DNA from: Candidatus Intestinimonas merdavium
GTDB lineage: Bacteria > Bacillota > Clostridia > Oscillospirales > Oscillospiraceae
Reading direction: 5' to 3'
DNA length: 64,000 bases
Assembly: GCA_019115785.1 (NCBI GenBank)
Contig: DXCX01000027.1
Span: forward strand, 1-64,000
The position numbers were made by a program, and so were the translations under genes. The notes under the pieces were generated by a model. It worked only from the letters and a program-made list of their open reading frames with translations. It searched no databases and was not told the origin of the DNA. Numbering within the stretch: the stretch's first letter is position 1; each line of letters opens with the position of its first letter. Positions 1 to 8,034 of the stretch are shown in pieces.

Positions 1-8
1 ACAAAAAA

Positions 9-25
9 ACGGCTCTGAAAGCCGT
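9..25 (-). terminator. Intrinsic terminator closing the minus-strand parA-parB-HTH operon
   Basis: ACGGCT-CTGAA-AGCCGT stem; read on the minus strand it is followed by TTTTTTT (plus-strand A7 at 3-9). Confidence 0.75.
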
Positions 26-41
26 CAAATGTGATGATGAT

Positions 42-368
42 TTACTTTTCCGTTTTGTGGTTATCCTGCACCGGATTTTCCGTTAATGGTATCCTGTGCA
101 GGATATATCGTACACCACTGATATGTCCCTCTGGGCTGTACGTCCGGTGTCGTTCCACATATCCGGCCTGTTCCAGTTCTCGGACAGCATTGCCCACCGC
201 TTCAATGCCGTCCTTATTCAGTTCAGCCAGATTGCGTATGGTAAAATTCCAGTCCGGTACTTCTTTCATTTTATCCAGCATCAGAGAGAACAGCCCCTTT
301 GCCTTCAAGGAAAGGGTTTTGTTTTGGAGGTGGTGTTCATCCATAGGCAATTTGTCATTCTGGCGCAT
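42..368 (-). CDS. Helix-turn-helix domain protein of a mobile element (replication/partition-associated)
   Basis: 108-aa ORF MRQNDKLPMDEHHLQNKTLSLKAKGLFSLML...; winged-helix/replisome-organiser-like N-terminus; directly downstream of parB. Confidence 0.6.
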   Translation of the reverse strand: MRQNDKLPMDEHHLQNKTLSLKAKGLFSLMLDKMKEVPDWNFTIRNLAELNKDGIEAVGNAVRELEQAGYVERHRTYSPEGHISGVRYILHRIPLTENPVQDNHKTEK

Positions 369-369
369 A

Positions 370-1308
370 TCATCGCTCCTGTTCCCGCAGCTTTTTCCGC
401 TGCCACTGATCCAGCAGCTTGATAATCACTTCTTCCATCTGCTTCGGCGTATAATTGGGGGGAAAATACTTTTGCAGCCGGTCATTTTTCAGCGTCACTT
501 TACGAGCCAGTGTTTTGTCCTCACGGAGTAACACCTCCATGACGTTGGTATCCAGCTTCCCCTCCTCGCTGAGTTCCTTGAACCGCTTGGCCTGTCCCAA
601 ACTGGGGGATACCTCATCCCGTTCCATGATAACCCAAAGGGCCGCTTGCTCTTTCTCGTTCAGATGGGAGATATAATCTGCTGCCGGTGTGACCTTCAAA
701 ACTCCCTTGTCCACCTGCTCCAGAAGGGGTGGAATTAACTTGGTGAGATTCACAAATCGCTGTATTTGAGTTGCACTTTCACCAACTTGCTCGCCTAAAA
801 TATGCACCGATCTTCTTCCACGAAAATTGTCTCCAACTTGGGTACAATTTTTTTGTGGCCGTCCAGCCTGCCGTTTCATGGCCTCCAGTTTCAAGCTGTA
901 TGCCCTGGCTTTCTCACTGGGCAGCAAGTCCTCACGGGTGATGTTGTAGTCCACCACCAGAATGTCAGCTTCATCATCGGTGTATTCCCGGACGATGACC
1001 GGCAAACTCTCCAAACCCACGGTTCTGGCACAGTAGTCACGACGATGGCCGGAGATAATCTCATAGCCACCCTCTGTACGGGGCCGAACAATCAGCGGTT
1101 CCGCAATGCCCACCTGCTCAATGCTGTCCATCAGCCGAACCAAGTCGGGCGTAGGGCGCTCGATGGAGTAGGGCTGTCTGGCATAAGGGTGGATTTCATC
1201 AATGGGGATGTTCAGGATACGCTCATGGCTGTCCTGCTGCCGCTCCTCCTCGGTCTTGAACAGATCATCGAGAGAGGTCAGGCCCATGTTTTTGACGTTG
1301 CCTGCCAA
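370..1308 (-). CDS. ParB/RepB/Spo0J family partition protein
   Basis: 312 aa with ParB N-terminal motifs (IPIDEIHPYARQPY..., EIISGHRR, LPSEKARAYSLKLEAMKRQAG); adjacent to parA. Confidence 0.9.
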   Translation of the reverse strand: MAGNVKNMGLTSLDDLFKTEEERQQDSHERILNIPIDEIHPYARQPYSIERPTPDLVRLMDSIEQVGIAEPLIVRPRTEGGYEIISGHRRDYCARTVGLESLPVIVREYTDDEADILVVDYNITREDLLPSEKARAYSLKLEAMKRQAGRPQKNCTQVGDNFRGRRSVHILGEQVGESATQIQRFVNLTKLIPPLLEQVDKGVLKVTPAADYISHLNEKEQAALWVIMERDEVSPSLGQAKRFKELSEEGKLDTNVMEVLLREDKTLARKVTLKNDRLQKYFPPNYTPKQMEEVIIKLLDQWQRKKLREQER

Positions 1309-2074
1309 GTTTCAACACCTCCTGCGTAAAAGATTCATAGGCACCCGCAACCCGTCCGTCCTTGTCATGCTCAAAGATGTTTTTATGCTCCAGGCTGATT
1401 TCGGCGGCACGGATGGAACGGGGAATTTCGCTGCGGAATACCCGGCCTCCATAGGCTACCCGGATTTGGTCAATGACGCCACGGGAAAGGGTGGTTCGGC
1501 TATCAACCATTGTCATCAGGATTCCCCCAATTTCCAGGCCGGGATTCAACTGCCGCTTTACCCGCATCACTGTTTTGAGAAGCTGCTCCAAGCCTTTTGC
1601 GGGAAGGTAGTGGGCTTGTACCGGGATAATCACGCTGTTGGCTGCGGTCAGTGCGTTGATGGTCAGCATCCCCAGGGATGGCATACAGTCCACAATGGCG
1701 TAGTCATAGTCTTTCTGGACGGTGCTGAGATATTGCCGTAAAACCGTTTCACGGCTCATGGTGTTGACCAGCGTCACCTCAGTGGCAGATAGTTCGATGT
1801 TGGCAGGCATCAGATCCACGCCGTCCGCATGGTGCAGAATCCCGTCGTGGGGCGCAAAGGGCTGGTCGGTAATGATTTTCGTCATGATGGTCGCCAAGGT
1901 GGGATTCAGCTCATCGGGCTGTTCCCAGCCAAGCAGCTGCGTAAGGTTCCCCTGGGCATCTGCGTCAACAAGGAGAACTTTTTTACCTTGCCGAGAAAGA
2001 CCAATGGCGAGACTTGCTGCCGTGGTGGTTTTCCCGACACCGCCCTTCTGATTTGCCAGTGCGATAGTGTGCAT
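1265..2074 (-). CDS. ParA/Soj family ATPase
   Basis: 269 aa; deviant Walker A KGGVGKTTTAASLA and Walker B-type motif YAIVDCMPSLGMLT. Confidence 0.93.
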   Translation of the reverse strand: MHTIALANQKGGVGKTTTAASLAIGLSRQGKKVLLVDADAQGNLTQLLGWEQPDELNPTLATIMTKIITDQPFAPHDGILHHADGVDLMPANIELSATEVTLVNTMSRETVLRQYLSTVQKDYDYAIVDCMPSLGMLTINALTAANSVIIPVQAHYLPAKGLEQLLKTVMRVKRQLNPGLEIGGILMTMVDSRTTLSRGVIDQIRVAYGGRVFRSEIPRSIRAAEISLEHKNIFEHDKDGRVAGAYESFTQEVLKLGRQRQKHGPDLSR

Positions 2075-2193
2075 AGTGGCACCTCCGTTTCGTTTTCGGG
2101 CCTGTCCCTCAAAAGAGGGGGGCCGCTATTATTCTTTTCTCGGTAAGTAATCTTTTCTTACTCCAGTCAGTATCACTACAATCCGTCTTATTA

Positions 2194-2420
2194 GTCTCCG
2201 ATTTTCGGAGGTCAAGACTTCGGATTTGCCGAGTTTTAGAAATCCGATTTTCGGAAGTCTTGACTTCTGTTTTTCCGAGTTCTTGACCTTCGATTTTCGG
2301 AAGTCTTGACCTCTGTTTTTCCGAGGTCTTGATTTCTGTTTTTCGGAAGTCTTGACCTTCGATTATCCGAGGTCTTGACCTCTGTTTTTCCGAGGTCTTG
2401 ATTTCCGATTTTCCGAAGTC
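2194..2420 (-). repeat. Tandem array of about 10 degenerate 23-bp units with internal dyad symmetry, in the 3' part of repA
   Basis: Minus-strand units such as GACCTCGGAAAAACAGAGGTCAA, GACTTCCGAAAATCGAAGGTCAA, GAACTCGGAAAAACAGAAGTCAA; the best units read GACCTC-N9-GAGGTC. Confidence 0.9.
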
Positions 2421-2788
2421 TGGTTTTCTCCGGCAAAGTTTTTAACGTAAATCAGGGAGGCTCGTCCCTGGCCTTGACGAACACGTTCGATTAAACCAAC
2501 TCCTTTCTTAGTGTCCAGCTCATTGAATAACTTGATTGCCTTCTCGGTTTTGTAACCAAGTGTAGCAGCCACATCTTCAAAAGTGAAAACAATGTAAACA
2601 CGGCCTTGATCGTCGTGCCATCCGTTCTTCATGGACAGGCTCATGCGGTCAAGCAATATACCGTAGAGCAACTTTGCATCGGTTGATATACCGGCGAACC
2701 GGCTGTCTGTAAAAAGCAGCTTGGGGATGCGGTAAAACGAGAACTGCTCCGCTTCATAACCGTAATAATAGGAAAGCTCCACAGCCAA
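2363..2788 (-). CDS. Replication initiator protein A (RepA_N-type), C-terminally curtailed inside the 23-bp repeats
   Basis: 141 aa MAVELSYYYGYEAEQFSFYRIPKLLFTDSRFAGISTDAKLLYGILLDRMSLS..., the RepA N-terminal domain of mobile elements; stops at a TAA within a repeat unit. Confidence 0.82.
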   Translation of the reverse strand: MAVELSYYYGYEAEQFSFYRIPKLLFTDSRFAGISTDAKLLYGILLDRMSLSMKNGWHDDQGRVYIVFTFEDVAATLGYKTEKAIKLFNELDTKKGVGLIERVRQGQGRASLIYVKNFAGENQTSENRKSRPRKNRGQDLG

Positions 2789-2813
2789 AATATCACCTCC
2801 TTGGGACAGATGA

Positions 2814-2858
2814 AGCCCGGAAGTCCTTCTCCTAAATGACTTCCGGGCTTTATTTTTC
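2814..2858. terminator. Strong hairpin with T-tract between repA and the sigK-proximal junction
   Basis: Perfect 12-bp stem AGCCCGGAAGTC (2814-2825) / GACTTCCGGGCT (2838-2849) followed by TTTATTTTT on the plus strand. Confidence 0.75.
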
Positions 2859-2993
2859 CTTAAAATTATCTGGATACCAGGATTTTGGCATCATAAAGGA
2901 TGTCCAAATGACGGTTATACCCATCCACCCGCACGGAGCCTGACAACAGCTTGGGTGCGCCACTTTCCTCAAATTGGTCGTTTGCTTTAGCCG

Positions 2994-3506
2994 TTAAAAA
3001 AATATTATACGCAGACTGGCAGTCAGGATGATCTCATCTCCATCGGAACCATCGGTCTAATCAAAGGAGTGACCACATTTAAGCCAGATAAAAATGTCCG
3101 CTTGGCTACCTATGCAAGCCGATGCATTGAGAATGAAATTTTGATGCATTTTCGCGCACAGCGAAAGCCCCAAGGGGAGGTATCGCTGTCGGACAGCCTG
3201 GAGGGGGATGGAGATGACGGGTCCCTTTCATTAATGGATGTGCTCAGTGTGGATGATGATATGTTGGAAGAGTTGGACAATCGGGATGCGCAGGAGCAAG
3301 TGCGGCGATGTGTGGCACAGTGTCTTAGCAAACGCGAGAGGACAATCATCGTACAGCGATACGGGCTGGACGGATATGCGCCCAGGACCCAAAGGGAAAT
3401 TGCTGCCGAAAGTGGCATCTCCCGGTCCTATGTGTCCCGCATCGAAAAGAAAGCATTAGAGAAGCTGAGAGTGGCGTTAGAGTCGGGAAAGGGGACGGCA
3501 GGTTGA
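2994..3506 (+). pseudogene. sigK: 3' portion of a sigK-like RNA polymerase sigma factor gene (N-terminal half missing at a mobile-element junction; possibly a skin-like split gene rather than a dead one)
   Basis: In-frame reading from 2994: LKKYYTQTGSQDDLISIGTIGLIKGVTTFKPDKNVRLATYASRCIENEILMHFRAQRK...TQREIAAESGISRSYVSRIEKKALEKL, the region 2-4 of SigK; in-frame TAG at 2988 and no sigma region 1.2 upstream. Confidence 0.8.
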
Positions 3507-3545
3507 TTCCAAAGCCCGAGCGTGGTACACTAGGATAAACTAATT

Positions 3546-3583
3546 GAGGGCGGTAGGGACTGGACATTGGATCCGCCGCCCTC
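3546..3583 (+). terminator. Hairpin downstream of the sigK fragment (weak T-tract)
   Basis: GAGGGCGG (3546-3553) / CCGCCCTC (3576-3583), followed by TCCCTGTTATTTT. Confidence 0.45.
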
Positions 3584-3627
3584 TCCCTGTTATTTTAGGG
3601 AAACTGGCATATAAAGAGGAAATGCTT

Positions 3628-6282
3628 ATGAAAAGACTGGCTGTCGGCATTCTAGCCCATGTGGACGCAGGTAAGACCACCCTGTCAGAAGGTATGCTTT
3701 ATCGGAGTGGATCTCTCCGACGTCTGGGTAGGGTGGACCACCAAGACGCCTTTCTGGACACCGATCCCATCGAGCGGGAGCGGGGGATCACCATTTTCTC
3801 CAAGCAGGCGATACTGCCTCTAGGGGAGACCTCCATTATCTTGCTTGACACACCTGGACACGTTGATTTCTCCAGTGAAGCAGAGCGGACCATGGGTGTG
3901 CTGGACTATGCCATTTTGGTGATCAGCGGCACGGATGGCGTCCAGGGCCATACAATGACCTTGTGGCGCCTTTTACAACGCTATCACATACCAGTTTTTC
4001 TTTTTGTAAACAAAATGGACCTGCCCGGAGCTGATCGCATGTCTCTCCTGGCCGAGCTGAAGCACAAACTGAACGATGGCTGTGTGGATGTGGAGGACGA
4101 GGACGGACAGAGCTGGCTGGAGGAAGCTGCCATGTGCGATGAATCCGCCATGGAGACATATCTGGAGCGCGGCACTTTGAGCGATGACGATCTGGCCGGA
4201 CTGATCGCCAGGCGGAAACTTTTCCCCTGCTGCTTTGGCTCTGCCCTGAAGCTGGAGGGAGTGGACCGACTGCTGGACTGTCTGAATCGGTACACACGCC
4301 AGAAGGAGGCACCAAAGGACTTTGGCGCCAGGGTTTTTAAGATTGCCCGAGATGGTCAAGGCAATCGTCTTACCTATTTGAAGGTCACTGGCGGAGCTTT
4401 GAATGTGAAAGATCTCCTCACAAATCGCCGGCCCGACTTGCCTGATGATAAAATATGGGAGGAGAAGGTAGATCAGATTCGGGTCTATTCCGGAGTGCGC
4501 TTCCAGGTGGTGGAGCGGGCAGAGCCGGGGACTGTGTGCGCCGTCACTGGACTAAGTCATACCCGAGCTGGGGAGGGCCTGGGGTTTGAGACGCCCGGGG
4601 AAGAACCAGCTTTGGAGCCGGTCTTTTCCTGCCAGGTCCTGCTGCCGGAGGGCCAGGATCCCTATACTGCCATGACAAAGCTCCGCCAGCTGGAGGAGGA
4701 GGACCCCCAGCTCCACCTGGTTTGGGACGAACAACTCCGGAAGATTCATATCCAACTTATGGGGCAGATTCAGCTGGAGGTGCTCCGGCGGCTTGCACAG
4801 GAGCGGTTTGGTCTGGAGGTTTCATTTGGGGCGGGGGGCATTGTCTATCGGGAAACCATCGCCGCTCCAGTGGAGGGGGTGGGACATTACGAGCCGCTGC
4901 GGCACTATGCCGAAGTTCACCTTCTCTTGGAGCCGCTGCCGCCTGGGAGCGGCCTGCGGTTTGGCACCGCTTGCCCAGAAAATATGCTGGAGGGTCGCTG
5001 GCAGCGTTTGGTTCTTACCCACCTGGAAGAGCGGGTCCATCTCGGCGTGCTTACCGGATCCCCCATCACCGACATGAGTATCACTTTAACGGCAGGTAAG
5101 GCACATGAGAAGCATACAGAGGGGGGAGATTTTCGTCAAGCAACCTATCGGGCAGTGCGCCAGGGTCTGATGGAGGCAGAGAGCGTTCTCCTGGAGCCGT
5201 GGTATGACTTCCGCCTGGAGCTCCCCGAAGAATATGTGGGGCGAGCTATGTCTGATCTCCAGCGTATGGGCGGGCAGGTTGAGGCCCCGGAGACCCTGGG
5301 AACAGAGACGGTACTCACCGGCGCAGCGCCAGTGGCCGGATTGGGAGATTACGCCCGAGAGGTGACGGCCTACACCAGAGGACGGGGGCATCTGACCTGT
5401 GTTTTCCGGGACTATGAGCCCTGCCAGGACCAGGCCAAGGTGGTGGAGGAACGGGCCTACGACCCAAATCGGGACCTGGAAAATCCCGCTGACTCAGTGT
5501 TCTGTGCCCACGGAGCCGGATATGTGGTGAAGTGGGATAAGGTACCGGAGATGGCCCATGTAAGCAGCGGCATAGATCTATCACCATCAGAGCCAAAGAG
5601 GGAAGCCGTTCCTACTGTGGTGACCCGAAGAGGCTGGTCTGGGTCCCTGGAGGAGGATAAAGAGCTACAGGCCATCTATGAGCGGACCTATGGTAGGGTG
5701 GAGCGGGAGGCCTTTCGCCCTGTTCCTAAACCGGCTCGGACCAGCCTGGATGGGGAGAAGTACCGGATCATGGAGCAGGAGCGGGGGCCAGAATATCTGT
5801 TGGTGGATGGTTACAATATTATTTTTGCCTGGGAGGAGCTCAAAAAAGTGGCGCAGGACCACCTGGATGCCGCGCGGAAAATGCTGATGGACCTTCTGAG
5901 CAATTATCAGGGGTTCCGCAAGTGTGAGGTCATTCTGGTTTTTGACGCTTATAAGGTGCCGGGAAATCTGGGTGAAGTCTCCCGCTACCATAACATTTAT
6001 GTGGTCTACACCAAGGAGGCGGAGACAGCGGACGCCTATATCGAAAAGACTACCCTTGAACTGGGGAAGAAGCACAGAGTCCGGGTAGCCACCTCGGACG
6101 GAGCGGAGCAGCTCATTATTCTGGGCCACGGGGCTCTGCGCTTGTCGGCTACGGTGTTCCGGCAGGAGGTGGAGCAGGTGAGTGGCCAGATTACTGCGGT
6201 GCTGGCCAAAAACAATCACCGGGAGCCCTCGGCACCTGTGCGGCACGCCATGGGTAAGGCTATGGAGAAAAAGAAACGCTAG
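3628..6282 (+). CDS. EF-G/TetM-like translational GTPase fused to a C-terminal YacP/Rae1-like NYN ribonuclease domain
   Basis: AHVDAGKTT, RERGIT, DTPGH and NKMD GTPase motifs; EF-G domain IV/V region; C-terminus EYLLVDGYNIIFAWEELKK...VILVFDAYKV...VVYTKEAETADAYIEK...VRVATSDGAEQLIILGHGA is NYN/YacP-like. SD AGAGGA precedes the ATG. Confidence 0.88.
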   Translation: MKRLAVGILAHVDAGKTTLSEGMLYRSGSLRRLGRVDHQDAFLDTDPIERERGITIFSKQAILPLGETSIILLDTPGHVDFSSEAERTMGVLDYAILVISGTDGVQGHTMTLWRLLQRYHIPVFLFVNKMDLPGADRMSLLAELKHKLNDGCVDVEDEDGQSWLEEAAMCDESAMETYLERGTLSDDDLAGLIARRKLFPCCFGSALKLEGVDRLLDCLNRYTRQKEAPKDFGARVFKIARDGQGNRLTYLKVTGGALNVKDLLTNRRPDLPDDKIWEEKVDQIRVYSGVRFQVVERAEPGTVCAVTGLSHTRAGEGLGFETPGEEPALEPVFSCQVLLPEGQDPYTAMTKLRQLEEEDPQLHLVWDEQLRKIHIQLMGQIQLEVLRRLAQERFGLEVSFGAGGIVYRETIAAPVEGVGHYEPLRHYAEVHLLLEPLPPGSGLRFGTACPENMLEGRWQRLVLTHLEERVHLGVLTGSPITDMSITLTAGKAHEKHTEGGDFRQATYRAVRQGLMEAESVLLEPWYDFRLELPEEYVGRAMSDLQRMGGQVEAPETLGTETVLTGAAPVAGLGDYAREVTAYTRGRGHLTCVFRDYEPCQDQAKVVEERAYDPNRDLENPADSVFCAHGAGYVVKWDKVPEMAHVSSGIDLSPSEPKREAVPTVVTRRGWSGSLEEDKELQAIYERTYGRVEREAFRPVPKPARTSLDGEKYRIMEQERGPEYLLVDGYNIIFAWEELKKVAQDHLDAARKMLMDLLSNYQGFRKCEVILVFDAYKVPGNLGEVSRYHNIYVVYTKEAETADAYIEKTTLELGKKHRVRVATSDGAEQLIILGHGALRLSATVFRQEVEQVSGQITAVLAKNNHREPSAPVRHAMGKAMEKKKR

Positions 6283-6351
6283 ACCTGGGTATCCGTCATA
6301 TCTCACGGCCCGTCCGAATAGGATGAGTTGAAACAGTGAGGATAGGAGGCG

Positions 6352-7305
6352 GTGGCCGTGGAGCGCGTGCGGCGTTGGGAGAGCAGGAGCCGGCGGACGG
6401 CGAGCCGACGGCGAAGCGTAGGAAGCGGACGGCGGGATGGGCGGAACGTGTCCCTGGCCCCGCGGGAGAAACGACGGCTCCTCCAGCTATGCGTGTGTGC
6501 GGTACTCTTCCTGCTGGTCTTTCTGGGGCGAGGGGCCATTCCCGGCGGTATGGGGGAGGTTCGCGGCGAGCTCCTCCATATCATTCAGACAGATACTGAT
6601 TTCAAGACGGTCTTTGCCGAGCTGGGGCGTGCCGTGGATCAGGGAGAGAGTGGGACAGAGGTCGTTACCCAGGTGTGGAAGTCCGTACTGGGGCTTGAGG
6701 AGGACTGGAGTCCCTATACCTTTACTCACCGTGACAATCCCCTCTATCTGCAGGAGGTGGAACGTCTGTCTGAGCGCGCTGGTACACTGCACTTGCTAGA
6801 TGCCTTAGGAGCACCTCCAGTCCTCTCTGAGGGAGAGCGTACACGGCCGCCCGAAATCATAGAAACCCCTGCCGCAGAGGGGGTGGAGGTTCAGGAAACG
6901 GATCCGTTGAAAGTGGGGGAGACCGTTGCGCCGGTGATGGCGCCGGTCTCCTCTGGTTTTGGGCTCCGGGAACACCCTATCGAAGGCGGGGAAAAATTCC
7001 ATAACGGCTTGGATATGGCCGCCAACTATGGAACAGACATCAAAGCGTTTGCTACCGGTGTAGTGGACTACATCGGAGAGAGCCCAGCCTATGGACAGTA
7101 TCTTCAAATTCAACATGCCAATGGAGTGACCAGCTTCTATGCGCATTGCAGCCGACTTTGTGTCCAGCCTGGGCAACAGGTCGCCGCAGGAGAAAAGGTG
7201 GCTGAAGTGGGAGATACTGGTGAGGTTACCGGCGCTCATCTCCATTTTGAAATAAAGGTAAATGGAGAGTTGGTGGACCCGGCGGATTATATCGGGACGG
7301 AGTAG
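6352..7305 (+). CDS. spoIVFA: M23 family metallopeptidase, SpoIVFA-like
   Basis: N-terminal TM segment; C-terminal LytM-like fold (GFGLREHPIEGGEKFHNGLDMA...GAHLHFEIKVNGELVDPADYI); directly upstream of a SpoIVFB-like M50 gene. Confidence 0.7.
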   Translation: MAVERVRRWESRSRRTASRRRSVGSGRRDGRNVSLAPREKRRLLQLCVCAVLFLLVFLGRGAIPGGMGEVRGELLHIIQTDTDFKTVFAELGRAVDQGESGTEVVTQVWKSVLGLEEDWSPYTFTHRDNPLYLQEVERLSERAGTLHLLDALGAPPVLSEGERTRPPEIIETPAAEGVEVQETDPLKVGETVAPVMAPVSSGFGLREHPIEGGEKFHNGLDMAANYGTDIKAFATGVVDYIGESPAYGQYLQIQHANGVTSFYAHCSRLCVQPGQQVAAGEKVAEVGDTGEVTGAHLHFEIKVNGELVDPADYIGTE

Positions 7306-7308
7306 GCC

Positions 7309-7902
7309 GTGGAAGTGAAAAAAGGAATCACATGTGACCCTGGCTTCCTCATCCTGGCATCCGAGCTTGTTTTATTGGATGGGGAAGGCGTGCTGCCCTG
7401 GGCCACGTTGGCCGCCGCCGTCCATGAGTTGGGCCATTATGCCGCTGTTCGGCTTCAGGGAGGGAGTGTAAGGGGATTACGCCTGACAATCTCAGGCGGA
7501 GAAATGCCCCTGGATCAGCGGCATCCCCTGACCTATGCTGGAGAGCTGATAGCCATTCTGGCCGGTCCGGCGGCCAATTTGCTGTTGGCTCTGGCGGCAC
7601 TGCGTCTGGGGAGCGGACGAGAGGAGGGATGGCTCCTGGCAGGGCTGAGCCTGTGCCTTGGATGGTTCAATCTGCTGCCGGTATGGCCACTGGATGGAGG
7701 GCGGGCACTGATGCTCATTTTGACAGGATTCCTACCCCACGATACAGCTGCGGCAGGGGTACGGGTTTGCTCCCTGGCCCTGGGCTTCGGTCTGCTGACG
7801 GGGGGGCTCAGTCTTCTGGCCAGGGGAGGTGGTGCTACTCTGGCACTCATGGGTGGTTGGCTGCTGGCTTGTCAGTTCCGGGGGAGAAAAGTGGGAAAAT
7901 AG
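7309..7902 (+). CDS. spoIVFB: M50 site-2 protease, SpoIVFB-like
   Basis: HELGHYAAV (HExxH) and NLLPVWPLDGGRAL motifs, multiple TM segments; follows spoIVFA. Confidence 0.75.
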   Translation: MEVKKGITCDPGFLILASELVLLDGEGVLPWATLAAAVHELGHYAAVRLQGGSVRGLRLTISGGEMPLDQRHPLTYAGELIAILAGPAANLLLALAALRLGSGREEGWLLAGLSLCLGWFNLLPVWPLDGGRALMLILTGFLPHDTAAAGVRVCSLALGFGLLTGGLSLLARGGGATLALMGGWLLACQFRGRKVGK

Positions 7903-7904
7903 GC

Positions 7905-7933
7905 TTGCAATTTTCCTTTCTCTATGGTATCAT
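7905..7933 (+). promoter_or_regulatory. Sigma-A-type promoter for rplS
   Basis: TTGCAA-17 bp-TATCAT. Confidence 0.55.
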
Positions 7934-7951
7934 ATTTTGGCTTTGATAAAG

Positions 7952-8013
7952 GGTGGTCCTCTGCGGCGGCGCTCCAAAATGGAGGAGCGGCATAAAGAGC
8001 CGGTACGACCGCC
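7952..8013 (+). promoter_or_regulatory. Structured rplS leader (L19 leader candidate)
   Basis: Nested pairing GGTGGTC/GACCGCC (one G-U), CTCT/AGAG and an inner GCGCTCC-AAAAT-GGAG(G)AGC hairpin just before the rplS SD. Confidence 0.45.
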
Positions 8014-8034
8014 TATAAACAGGAGGAAGTAAAA

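Noticed and set aside
2194-2420. Repeat array that could be mistaken for a CRISPR
   Set aside because: Units are contiguous 23-bp tandem repeats with no unique spacers and lie within the repA coding region; no cas genes are present.
3628-6282. Tetracycline resistance gene tet(M)-like
   Set aside because: Domain IV lacks the SPVST-type loop of TetM/TetO and the protein carries an extra NYN domain; resistance cannot be claimed from homology to the GTPase part.
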